Below the pieces are notes generated by a model, which was given only the letters and a program-made list of their open reading frames with translations, was not told the origin of the DNA and searched no databases. 64,000 nucleotides of DNA from Stramonita haemastoma. Its lineage: Eukaryota; Mollusca; Gastropoda; Neogastropoda; Muricidae. Shown here in pieces: positions 41,215 to 52,493 of this stretch; positions within the stretch are counted from its first letter, which is position 1; each line of letters begins with the position of its first letter. Location: the NCBI GenBank assembly GCA_030674155.1, contig CM060316.1, positions 72,740,631-72,804,630 of the forward strand. The letters are read 5' to 3'. The translations under genes were made by a program, and so were the position numbers.

Positions 41215-44200
41215 TGCATAGGTACAACCTGAAGATCCTTGGCCTGTGCGAGACTAGATGGAATGGAACCGGACCGTCGAGAATAGTGAGTGGAGATACC
41301 ATCATCTACTCTGGACAGGAGGAAGGCCAGCCCCACACACACGGAGTAGCACTGCTGATGAAACCTGAGGCAACATGAGCACTATTATCCTGGGAACCAG
41401 TGTCACCACGGATCCTCACTGCCTGATTCAACTCAAAGGGCAGGAAAGTTACCATCCTCTAGTGCTATGTTCCAACAAATGCCGCTGAGTTAGAAGAAAA
41501 AGAGAACTTCTACGAGGAAGTCCAAGCCATAGTGGACAAAACACCTAAGAGGGATTTGAAGATCCTAATGGGAAACCTGAACGCAAAAGTAGGATCAGAC
41601 AACACCAACAGAGAACTGATCATGGGCAGACATGGCATAGGAGACCAGAATGAAAATGGTGAACTCTTAGCAGAGTTCTGCACCTGCAATGACCTGGTCA
41701 TTGGAGGCACCATCTTTCCCCACAAGAAAGTCCACAAGACCACATGGACTTCCCCAGATGGCAGGACTAAAAACCAGATCGACCACATCACCATCGGGCA
41801 AAAGTGGAGACTGCATGATGTCAGGGTGAAGCACGGAGCAGACACAGCGTCAGACCACCATCTTGTAGTAGCCATCCTCAAGACCAAGCTCAAAGCCTTC
41901 CCCGACAGGGCAGGAAGACTATTGCACAAATACAATGTGCAAAGCTTAAAGACAGAGCAAAAACAGAGGAATTCAAGCTGGAATTAAGAAACAAATTCTG
42001 GATGCTTTCCCAGATGCCAGAGGAAACGATTGATGAGCAGTGGCACAGTCTACACGAGACCTGGAAGACAACATGCGAAACGGTCCTGGGAAAGAATACA
42101 AGAAAATACAAGGAATGGCTGACAACAGAAACATGGGCACTGATCACCGAGAGAAAACAGCTGAAAGACCAGATCAACAAAACACAAGATCAAGAGGAGA
42201 AGCAGACATTGCAAGCAAGCTACAGACATTGCAAGCATGCTACTAGGACAAAAACTGTGCAGTAAAAAGAAATGCAAGAAAGGACAAGAGAAACTTCATC
42301 GAGCAGCTGACTTAGGAAGCAGAGACTGCAGCAGGCCAAAGAAACATGAAGAGACTGTATGAGATCAAGAGGACCCTCTCTGGAAAAAACAGTAGACCAA
42401 GTTGCCCCATCACAGACAAGAATGGCAATACCATTCCAGGTAAAGAGGACCAGAGAGCAAGATGGGCAGAGCACTTCAAAGAAACACTCAACAGAACGGC
42501 ACCATCTGTCCCGCCAGATATCCCACCACCTACTGAAATCCTTGGCATCAACACCAGCCCCCCCACCAAAAATGAGATCATCAAAGCCATAAAGTCTCTC
42601 AAGTCGGGTAAAGCAGCAGGTCCCGATGGTATACCCCCTGAAGCACTGAAGGCAGACATCCAGACTTCAAATGACATGATGCATCCACTCCTACACAAGA
42701 TCTGGGAGCAAGAGTGTGCCAGAAGACTGGAAGAAAGGCTACCTTGTGAAGCTGCCAAAGAATGGGGACTTGTCATCCTGTAACAACTGGAGAAGAATCA
42801 TGCTGCTGTCTATCCCAGGGAAAGTACTGTCAAGAATAATCTTAGAAAGACTGAAGACACCACTAGTCAAGACACTTAGGGATGAACAGGCAGGCTTCCG
42901 ACAAGACAGATCATGCACAGATCAGATCGCCAGAATGCGCATCATCATCAAGCAGTCCCTGGACTGGCAGACCCCCTTGTATTCAGTCTTTGTCGACTTC
43001 CAGAAGGCATTTGACAGCGTCAACTGAGATGTCATCTGGAGACTGATGCACCACTATGGCTTCCACCAAAGTTCGTCACCATCATCCAACACTCTATGAG
43101 GATGCCACCTGCCAAAGTCATCCATGATGGTAAATTGACGGAACCCTTCTCCGTACGAACCGGCATTCGTCAGGGCTGTCTGCTGTCGCCAACCATCTTC
43201 CTGTTGGTGGTTGACTGGATAATGCGACAGACCACAGCAGGCAGGAGAACTGGCATACAGTGGACCTTCACAAGGCAGCTGGAGACCTGGACTTCGCAGA
43301 TGACATCAGCTTTCTCTCCCACAGGCACCAAGATGCATGAGAAGCTATGTCATGTTGCAGAAGAGGCCGAAGAGATAGGCCTCCAAATCAACATCAGGAA
43401 GACGGAGGCCATGAGGGTGAACAACAAAAACAAGACCCAGTGTGACTACACCAAGAAAACATCAAGGAAGTCGACAAATTTACCTACATGGGCAGTGTCG
43501 TCAGTAAAGATGGGGGACGGACGAAGACATCAAGTGCCGAATAAATAAAGCCCGTCATGCCTTCAACACCCTTCGACCGATCTGGAGATCAACAGCCCTT
43601 TCACTCCACAACTCCTCTGAAGTCGGAGTATGGCTGCCTATATGGCGAGGTACTTGAAAATAGTCATACACGCAAACTTCTCATTCAGTGTGCAATTTCA
43701 ATCTCACAGTGATTCCCAGGAGGGATTAGTGAGTCAGAGTGCACATTCTGGGTGACCCCCCAGAGTGTTAAGCTGGGGAACAACAACAACAACAATTCCA
43801 CAACAAGATCCGGATATTCAACACCAATGTCAAGTCGGTCCTACTGTACGGCTCAGAAACCTTGCGGGCAACAAAGACCAACACCCACAAACTCCAGACA
43901 TTCACCAAACAGATGTCTTAGGAACATCCTTGGTATCAGGTGGCCAGAAGTCGTCTCAAACGAAGAACTGTGGGACAGGACCAGACACGCTCCAATCGAG
44001 ACGAGATCAAGAAAAGGAAATGGGGGTGGATCGGCCATACACTCCGCAAGCCTGCTTCAAATGTCACTAGGCAGGCCCTTGACTGGAACCCACAAGGGAG
44101 GCGGAAAGTAGGTTGACCAAAACAGACCTGGTGCAGAAGCATTGAAGCAGAGACGAAGGCAGCCAGAATGACGGGGCTGAGCTGAAGAGGATCTCCCAGA

Positions 44201-44275
44201 ACCAAGTCCGTTGGAGGAGTGTTGTTGCGGCCCTTTGTTCCCACCGGAATTGATAGGCATAAGTCAAAGTAAGTC
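41215..44275 (+). mobile_element. Broken non-LTR retrotransposon: APE endonuclease plus reverse transcriptase
   Basis: Fragments in changing frames follow the normal order. An upstream piece reads LKILGLCETRWNGTG. 41532-41987 carries the APE-type endonuclease (LKILMGNLNAKVGSDN, KNQIDHITIG, ASDHHLVVA). 42346-43027 holds the start of the polymerase (KSLKSGKAAGPDGIPPEALK, LLSIPGKVLSRIILERL, DEQAGFRQDRSCTDQI, YSVFVDFQKAFDSVN). 43096-43548 reads GIRQGCLLSPTIFLLVVDW and, in another frame, LDFADDI (catalytic Asp pair). 43800-44110 gives KSVLLYGSETW and [12 protein letters not shown]. The endonuclease resembles the RTE-type that gave CFDP2-like proteins; clade tentative. Several frame breaks, some possibly assembly indels. 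Interrupted at 43613-43796. Confidence 0.85.
43613..43796 (+). mobile_element. 184-bp short interspersed element with (AAC)n tail, inserted in the LINE
   Basis: It begins TCCTCTGAAGTCGGAGTATGG and ends (CAA)n. TCCACAAC occurs on both sides (43605-43612 and 43797-43804), an 8-bp target duplication, and the LINE reading continues across it. Other copies are at 2418-2600 and, diverged, about 24690-24860. Confidence 0.85.
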
Positions 44276-44366
44276 ATAGAACTTTGCTGTTCTTTATTGT
44301 AAGGTCTGCCTCTCAATGTTATCAGCCCTAAGTTGTGTTAACTATTATTCTGGGCCAAACAGTACA

Positions 44367-44640
44367 GTGGGCGGGATAGCTCAGTGGTCAGAGTGCTTGT
44401 TTTCCCAAGTCAAGCAGTGTTGAGCATGGTTTCCAGTTGGATGGGTGACCGTTTGCAAGTCTTGGCTTCAGTAATGTCCCCCAGTTGTCAATGGGTACCT
44501 GCCCTCCTTAGGGTCAGGGAGAGGAGAGGAGACTGGGCGCCTCCCTCAATATGCTACCCCCTTAGAGAAACCGAGGTCTCTGATGCCTTGCTCCCCTATA
44601 ACCACCTAGGTTATGGGACACCTTTACTTTTATCTTTTAA
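44367..44640 (+). mobile_element. SINE family C, copy
   Basis: GCGGGATAGCTCAGTGGTCAG, then CAAGCAGTGTTGAGCATGGT and TTGGATGGGTGACC, then the CCCTCCTTAGGGTCAGGGAG body ending at the TTTACTTTTA tail. Confidence 0.75.
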
Positions 44641-45588
44641 ACAGTACAAGGTCATTCTTGTATTCTGCCTTTATAATGATTTGAACATATTGTTTTGGTC
44701 TGATGACTAACTACACTTTACTATCTTCAGGCATTGTGCCACTTGCCATAAAACAATACCATCCTGAGGGTAGATGGATACTCACTTTATCATATGCTAT
44801 TACTAACCAATAATCCAATTTACTCAATTTCCATCTTTGACACACTGGTGTTTTGCATCATTTATCCTAATCAGCTATTTAAAAAGCATTCAAGTGAGCA
44901 TTTATCAACTAATTTCAGGATAAAATCCTCTTCTTAAATGTTTTCCACAATCATGTGCATTGTCATGAGCTCCTTTGACTTTAAACTATTTACTGCCTTA
45001 CCAATTATAATAAAGTTATATAAGTTATAAATGATGACACATACATTGATTATGTAGTATGCTTCTGTTGTTATGAAGAAATTTGGATGATACTAAAAAT
45101 TATTCATTTCAACACTTAAGCTGGTTAAAAGTAAAAGTCTTCTTTAAATGTAGAGCTCTGTATCAACACTAACAGTCAAGAGCTCTACAAATACAAAGTT
45201 GTATCAATTTAGTTAATCACTTAATGAGCTATGCAACTGACTGTTGTCAACAGAAACTTGGCAAACGGCACATTGTCTGCATAAATCCAAGTAGGACCCT
45301 GGATATAACTAATTTCAGGCTGTGCCCCCCTAGTTTGAAGCTTGGGCTGTCACTGTTACTGCTACTGAAGTTAGTGGCCCCTGTGCCTTAAAAAAAACAA
45401 ACCCAAACAAACCCACCTAAAGCAGGTAACTATAAGCTAAAAGTAAACTTTCTGTCACAGTGAGAATAACTGAAACTCTACTTGAGCCACTACCTTCTCC
45501 AGATCAAATGAAGCACAACAGCTGAACTTTCCAAACATCACCATTTCTACTCCAGTTTCTCTCTCAATCTCAGAAACACCACACTCAC

Positions 45589-45665
45589 GTTGAGTGTGAA
45601 GTCTCTTACACGGCTACACATTAGAGTTAGCTTCCGGTCACGTAGTATCTTGTATAGAGGACCAG
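45589..45665 (-). promoter_or_regulatory. Candidate promoter / non-coding first exon of the zinc-finger gene
   Basis: On the minus strand a TACGTGACCGGAAG block (CRE-like half site plus ETS core) at about 45650-45635 is followed by a non-coding stretch ending in a consensus donor, CAAC then GTGAGT, with exon end 45589. It lies upstream of the 40661 acceptor with no competing gene between, only a LINE and SINEs. Role is inferred from motif and position; no TATA box seen. Confidence 0.35.
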
Positions 45666-46560
45666 TCAGAAACATGTTTGCCTGTTTTCACAGATTTTTT
45701 AAAGCATGCAAAATGCACTATATACTTGTTTTGGGGTTGAGGCCATAGATCAACACCAGGTAGTGATGAGAAAGTGGGAAATGATCATCAAATGAGGATT
45801 GCTGGTGTTCTGTTCAAACCTACCAAATTTGTTCGCATTATCTTGAGTTTTGAGTCAGGGTCTATTCTTTCTGAAAAAACTTTTTTTTTCTGTGGATGCC
45901 TTAGTACGTGCTGTACGAATGCAAGAGTGATGTATGAAAATAAAAGGGGGGGAAAAAAATAGCCCAAATCAAACTCTTATTGTTAGCCAAATATGTTCTG
46001 TCTTCAACTTCCGTCATGCGCAAAGACAATCAGCGAGTCTTCCCGCCAGGTGAGCGGTTACCCCATCACGGAAAATGATAACCAAAACGAAGCTAACCTA
46101 TCCGGACATCGTTTTCATAATTCGAAATCCTCTGTTTGGTATTTCGTCAGTTTGCTTGATTTCCAGGCCAAACATTTATTTTTAGAAGCGTTGGTTGGTC
46201 AAGGGTTAAAAACTCTTAATGGCAAAGAGGAACAAAGTGCAAGCAGAACCCCCCCCCCATCCAAAAAAAAATGAAGAAAATGAACATTGTAATCCATTGT
46301 TCGGAAAGCACCCATCGGAAATATACGAACCTTTTCTATTCCATGTAACAGGAAAGATCCTTAGTGCAAAATTGTGTGAAGCTTTTGTAGTGTATTTATG
46401 ACAATAAACATATATATATAATTCTGTATGTAAAGTATTTATACATGTAATACAGGTATGTATGCATGTATGTATACATCTATGTATGCATTGTATGTAT
46501 GCATCTATGTATGTAATGTATACATGTCTGTGTATGTATATATGAATGTGTGTGTGTGTC

Positions 46561-46660
46561 AAAGTCGAAGTTAAAGTCAAAATTTTATTTCCAGATTGTA
46601 TATTGAGTAACCAGTTGTCAAGTCTTCAGGGGTGCCCCCACGGTTGTCAGACAAAGGGAT
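46561..46660 (+). repeat. Short LINE 3' fragment, inverted relative to 49340-49830
   Basis: The reverse complement holds ACCGTGGGGGCACCCCTGAA and GACTTGACAACTGG, matching the 3' end at about 49374-49410. Confidence 0.6.
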
Positions 46661-46960
46661 AGATAGATAGGTAGACATTGAGTAAGCAATAAATTTGCTT
46701 TTTTTTCCATTTAGCTATCTAGAAAAAAACAAACAAAATCAAAACAAAACAAAAAACATACAAAATGAAACTACAAGCAAACAAGCAAAATACAAAAATA
46801 ATAAAAAACATCAAAAATCTATTTAGTTACACATTGTTACACTACTCATAACAATAAAATAGACTCGACAGGAACTAAAGAAAAGATAATAATAGCAATA
46901 ATGATAATAATAATATGTATTGAAATATGTGTATGAATGTGTACTGTATATGTATTTCTG

Positions 46961-46963
<3 letters not shown>

Positions 46964-47018
<55 letters not shown>

Positions 47019-47061
47019 ATGCATGTCTATCTGTCTATGTATGTGTGTATGTGCATGTATG

Positions 47062-47102
<41 letters not shown>

Positions 47103-47128
47103 TATATATATATAAATATATATATAAT

Positions 47129-47171
<43 letters not shown>
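46964..47171. repeat. (GT)n followed by (AT)n microsatellites
   Basis: GT run 46964-47014, a TATG/TGTA-rich link, then AT runs to 47171. The open frames here are translated microsatellite. Confidence 0.95.
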
Positions 47172-47177
<6 letters not shown>

Positions 47178-48089
47178 GGCAGACAAGTAAAAACACAACA
47201 CTCCAGTGTCTGGCAGAGCAAATTTTCAGTTTATTCAAAACCTTCTGTAGGCTAAAAGATTGGCCAGCTGACAGTAAAAACCAAACACAGTCTTATATAC
47301 ACATCAAACTGAGTATGTACATTTAAAACAATTCTAGATACAAACACTGAAGACTTCTCATGTAAAAACAAATACATGCAACATGGCTAACATAGTTGAA
47401 ACCACTCTTCATCTCTCTCTCTCTCTCTCTCTCGCTCTCGCTCTCTCTCCATCCCCCAACCCCCCTCTCTCTCTGTGACCATCTCTCTCACTCCCACTCA
47501 CCCACCCTCTCCCTACAGCAACAGCATCCATAAAAATCCTTTTATCTTCCTTTTCCTATTCTCTCACACATACACACTTACAGACACTCAATCACAGACA
47601 CAGAAAATGCACACACACACACACACACACACACTCCGGTATCACTTTATGTGGAAGGACGTAAAATTGAAGACTACTACTACACACACACACACACACA
47701 CACACCTGCATGCACAAGTTGTTGGTGGTTCCCATTCATTTTCTGGGAGGGGTATTTTGTGTTTTCTTATGTGAAATTAAGTAACTATTTAGTTATATTT
47801 TTCATTGCAATTACTGATTTTGTTAGAGATTGTTAGAACTGCATTTCCCGTTTTTTGTTAACGGTAGTTCAATAGGTTAGTAACAAAAAGGTTGGGTTAT
47901 AAAAAAAAAAAATTTTTTTTTAATTTACTTAGCAAGTGTTGACCCCCCCCGAAATTCTTTATCCCATACATTGCCAACTACACCCTCTTTTCCTAACACT
48001 CATACACTTACCTTCTCCCCCCCCTCCCCCCTTTCCGTCTAATATCACAATTTGTGAATAGACGGTAAATGAATTTGAACCTGCATGCA

Positions 48090-48250
48090 CATCAATGTGT
48101 TAAATCCTGTTCTGCTTTTCGTAAGAGTAGGCCATTGTGTGCTGGTGGGAACAGATGACAAGATCTACAAAACTGCATACACACAGGACTGGATGTAAAA
48201 AAGCGCATGAGTGCTTATTCTATTATCTTCAATATAAAATAATAAGTAAA
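48090..48250 (+). repeat. SINE family A, 3' body fragment
   Basis: TAAATCCTGTTCTGCTTTTCG, GTAGGCCATTGTGTGCTGGTG and AAAACTGCATACACACAGGA; ends in an A/T-rich tail. Confidence 0.7.
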
Positions 48251-48369
48251 TAAAATGTTTGAAATGCACATGCCTACATAAAAAAAAAACTACGCACACC
48301 TATCTGTACTACAACCCTATTTTGGCTAGCACAGCAGTCAAGAAGCAGAGGTCCTGGTTGTACTCAATC

Positions 48370-48850
48370 CCACACGTTCAGTCCGTCAGGGTTGTTGGCT
48401 CCAAGTTTGTGTCGCCAGTACTTTTCTCTGTGCTTGCTGCGTGCCTGAGGATTGGCTGGTTTGGTTTGTTCTATTGCTGTGCATGCTAGGTCCGATAGAG
48501 TGTGAAGTGTGCTGCTGAAGTGTTGAGCTGCTACCGGTGTGTTTTACAATGTTTTGATGTCTGATCTGTGGTGGTAGAATCTGTTCTTTAGTGTCTTGCC
48601 TGTCTCCCCCAAGTATCGAGTATTTCTGCATTTGTGACAAGTCTATAAGGTATATGATTTTGGTGGATTGGCATGTTAAGTGGTCTCTAATTGTGAACTG
48701 TTGTTGTGTGTGTATGCTGTGGAAGGAGCGTGTGATGTTGAAATGGTGGTTCTGGCAGATGCACATTTTTTGGCAGCACACTTGAAGCATCCTGGAGGTC
48801 CAGCATCTTTTGGTAGTAGTGGAGTGGGAATTCTGGATGGCGTCAGGACT
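48370..48850 (-). mobile_element. Retroelement fragment with GIY-YIG-like region (possibly Penelope-like)
   Basis: Across minus-strand frames one reads GCFKCAAKKCAS, HLTCQSTKIIYLIDLS, TRYLGETGKTLKNRFYHHRS and DIKTL. The order (Cys-containing segment, then IIYLI, then YLGETG..L..R...HRSDI) matches the C-terminal GIY-YIG endonuclease of Penelope-like elements, with frame breaks and a lost cysteine spacing. Relic, not functional. Confidence 0.5.
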
Positions 48851-48940
48851 TTAAAAAAAAAAAAAAATTCATGCAGTTTCTTTATCAGAGCTACAGTCTG
48901 ACTTTAGCATGTAGTGCAAGAGGTGTTGATGTTTTTGGGG

Positions 48941-49026
48941 ACCCTTACAAAAAGCTGTCGTTGATGTATGCAGACGACATTGCTTTAGACTCTGATTTCA
49001 TTGTAGATCTTCAAAAGAAAACAGAA
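48941..49026 (+). pseudogene. Reverse-transcriptase scrap with YADD box
   Basis: The plus frame reads KKLSLMYADDIALDSDFIVD and LQKKTEW. LMYADDIAL is the catalytic palm motif of LINE polymerases. It is cut immediately by the 3' half of SINE family C. Confidence 0.6.
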
Positions 49027-49175
49027 TGGGTGCCTGCCCTTTAGGGTCAGAAAAGGTAAAGCAGTGAGGAAAGAAGATGGGCACCACCCTCAATATTCTG
49101 GCCCCTGGAGAAGCTGAGGTCTCTGATGCCTCGCTCCCCAATGACTGCCTTTACCTTTTAATGATATGGACAAAA
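49027..49175 (+). repeat. SINE family C, truncated copy
   Basis: Only the body is present (GGTGCCTGCCCTTTAGGGTC to CCTTTACCTTTTA); no head. It abuts the YADD scrap. Confidence 0.7.
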
Positions 49176-49339
49176 CCAAATATTTGTGCTTAAAAAGATG
49201 AAAGGTGGTCTTATGCTGGCAGATACTGAAACAGATACAGGTTGAACCCAGTTACATCCAGGCCTATCTTGTGGTTAATTTCTCAACTACACTAAACAGG
49301 TTAAGATATGTGTACACAGCCTCTCAGGTGAGGCACTTA

Positions 49340-49830
49340 GATCTATCTATCTATCCTGTATATGTAGTCTGGTGACCGTGGGGGCACCCCTGAAGACCTG
49401 ACAACCAGTTCTCTCCATTCCTCTCTCTGTTCTACCTTTCTCAGGGTTTTGTTGAGTTCTAGGCCTGTCCATTCGCTGATGTTGTCCTCCCATCTCTTCT
49501 TTGGTCCTGCCTCTTTTTCTTCCTCCTTGGACAGTGCCTTTCAGTATTGTTTCTGCAAGTCCTTTTGATCTTTTGACATGCCTGTACCATTTAAGTTTAC
49601 ACTTCTTTACGACTGTAAGGTTTTTGTAGGGCCCAATGGTTTGCTGTATTCTGTTATGCACCTCTTCGTTGCTTATGTGGTCTTTAAAGGAGATGCCAAG
49701 AATCTCTAGAAGCATCTCATCTCTACCACCTGTACCCTCTCCTAATCTGTATTCAAGGTCCACGATTTACAGGCATACAGGAATATGGATATGACAAGGG
49801 AACACATTAGTCTGAGCTGCGTGAGCTCTA
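49340..49830 (-). mobile_element. LINE 3' end encoding polymerase C-terminus
   Basis: The minus-strand frame 49763-49347 encodes GRDEMLLEILGISFKDHIS, KKCKLKWYRHVKRSKGLAET and ILKGTVQGGRKRGR, the C-terminal region very common in invertebrate endonuclease/reverse-transcriptase LINEs. The part after the polymerase ends at a GATA-rich tail. Related 3' fragments: 1390-1575 (same orientation) and 46561-46660 (opposite orientation), recognised by the CGTGGGGGCACCCCTGAAGA block. Confidence 0.75.
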
Positions 49831-50641
49831 CAGATGCTGTTCAGTTTTGAAAGTTGTCTGTGCAATTCTGCATACTGCTTACAGTTGGTCATTATGTAAC
49901 ATTACAGAGAAATTGGTTTTCAAAATCACAATGTACATTAAAGTCATTCAAACTTGGAAACAAAATAATTTCTGCCTCATGGTTAAGAACTGTTTATGCT
50001 GACATTCTCTGAAATAATTAATGAACATTTTATGATAGTATGCTTTTAGGTCTACTTCATTAAAAATCTGTTGTCATGAAACCTAATTGTCCATCATATA
50101 AATCATCATAGGCCTACTCTTTTTCATATAGGTCAGGTGGCCTCCAAAAACTGAACAAACCATTATTGTTATATTCATTTGTTATTGTTGCATACATACA
50201 CAACACAAACATGAGTAGGGGGGAATTTTTCTCCTGGAGTTAACATCAATGCCAACTCCACTCTCCCCAAAAGTTCTTCGGATGAGACTATAAACTGAGG
50301 TCCCGTGTGTGACCGCATGCAAAAGATCCTGTATACATGTTAAAACCTGAAATTCTCAAAATATTTTTTTTCACACACACACACACACACACACACAGAG
50401 AAAACCATGACTGAAAAAATATATTATTTATTTTTCAAAATATGTATTTTCTACAAAACAGCAGTGATGAAATGTATTTAACATAAACGAGACAGCTGGA
50501 AACTCACCATTAGATATTCAACAGGAATTATATGTATATCAAGGATATCAGATGCAACTATATACATTACAGGCAACCCCCCCAAAAAACTTTAGGAGAC
50601 ATGCAAATTATACACATTTGCATATTGAGTGTATCAGTGTG

Positions 50642-50675
<34 letters not shown>

Positions 50676-52460
50676 GTGTGTTGTTTGTGAATGTGTGCGC
50701 GTGTGTATATCTGTGAATACATACTTTTAAGTAATTTTTCAGATGTGTTAGACTAATGGTTAATCCTATTCCTGACACTATGTCAAAAGACCATTTCTTA
50801 AACAACTTGTGAACATGTAAAGGATGTGGCAGGAATAAAGTGAATTCAGAAGGGTCTTTTTGAATCATATGAAACCAAACATAAGACTACACTCCATATT
50901 GCTACATAATGACATACACAAAACTGCCATGAAAAAAATAATGTGTAAAGCTGATGTGAAAATATCAAAGACATTATCCTTAATTTTACTACTATTTAAA
51001 GCTCCACCCCTCAATTCAGAAAAAAAAAAAATCACAGGATAAAAATTCATGTCTTATGTATTTAGACTATCAGCCACCACATAATATCAAAAAACTGATA
51101 CCAAATATTAATCTTGTGGAAATTTTGTAATATGCACAGACATGTCCTTGTGCAAATTCAGTCTATCCCCAGCCTTTCTGACTTGAGCAACTGGAAGAGG
51201 GGATCATGTTGGTGTCATTGGGTGAGGAAGCTAAGGCCTAACTCAGTGATACCAACAGGTGAGACATACTTCATTAGCCATAAGTAGCACTAATCTTTGA
51301 ACTGAAAAGTGCTGATGCAGGTTTAAAAGCTGCAATTTATTGAGAAATCATCATACTCATACAAAATCCAACAGTGGCTTTAGGACTAAACAAAAATCTT
51401 GTCAAGACTATTTTGATTGCAATGGATATAAACAACACATCACTTACAATGTGCTAAAATTCTGAATGCTTATGAGCTGGCTCCACAAGATTCAAATACT
51501 CAGCATCACAGAAAATCCAGTCTTCAAAGTTCCCCCCCCCCCCCCCCCCCAAAAAAAAATTATCAAGTTATCGACAAAATTTTTTTTTTTTTTTTTTAGA
51601 GCAAACTCAGGGTTTCATGGTTGACTATTGAAGGGGTTGAAAGTATATTGCTAATTTTCACACATAATTTTTTTCACATTCTAAAGAATGTCTACTATAT
51701 TATTTCTCCGTCCTGAAAAAAGATCTTTTTAACCCAGCTTTAATACAAATTATACATGATTTAAGCACCATATTGAATGGAATGTAGAGTTCAACAAAAA
51801 TCAGTTGGGAACTACAGATCATGAAATCTGTGCTAACCCAAACAACTTCCACAGGCTGATAACATTTGTTTATGAACCAATGAAAAACACAGCAACAAAC
51901 ATATATGTAGGCCTTTACACTTTTTTTCACCTACGATACATTCTGGAAAAGAATTTCAAATACAGCACCCCTCCTCCCACCCCCCCCCCCAAAAAAAAAA
52001 CAAAAAAAACATCAGGTACACAATCCTCTCATCTGTAAGTTGCTGTCCAAATTATTACATCTGCAACCAATTTGTATTCAAGCGTTTCTAGTAACTTGCC
52101 TTTGAATACAGAAATAGGCAGTAAAAGTATCACTGATAGTTGAAAACAAAGGCAAACTAATCTAATATACATATATTTTAGAAGATAACTTTTTAAAAAT
52201 TCACACAAAGATTTTTTCTCTTTCATTCCTCATCTTTAACTAAAAAAAAGACCGGAAAAAAAAAGAGATTGATCTTATAAACAAAACAGGATCAACAGTG
52301 AACAAGTCTTGTATGTTATGTATGTTCTTTGATTATGTGTAAATGTTCTTTAAAAAAAAAAAAGAAAAAAAAAAAAGCAGTATTCAAGCTACACATCACA
52401 TAAAAAAGACCCTGCGTATAAAGATAAAAAAAAGAAAAAAAACCACTGTGTTCCTCCACG
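49831..52460. other. No gene recognised; downstream of the NPVY gene
   Basis: A/T-rich sequence with homopolymers, a GT run (50637-50676) and a SINE A fragment. Part of it should be 3' UTR of the minus-strand gene whose stop is near 52494. Confidence 0.5.
50215..50350 (+). repeat. SINE family A, internal fragment
   Basis: TCTCCTGGAGTTAACATCAA, AAGTTCTTCGGATGAGACTA and AGGTCCCGTGTGTGACCGCA. Truncated at both ends. Confidence 0.65.
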
Positions 52461-52493
52461 TCAGATCAACAGGATTCTATGGCAACAAGGAAA

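Noticed and set aside
41510..42776. Minus-strand frames opposite the LINE (41510-41935, 42312-42776)
   Set aside because: Antisense shadows of the endonuclease and polymerase frames.
46875..47238. YIYIYI and VCVCVC frames
   Set aside because: Microsatellite translation only.
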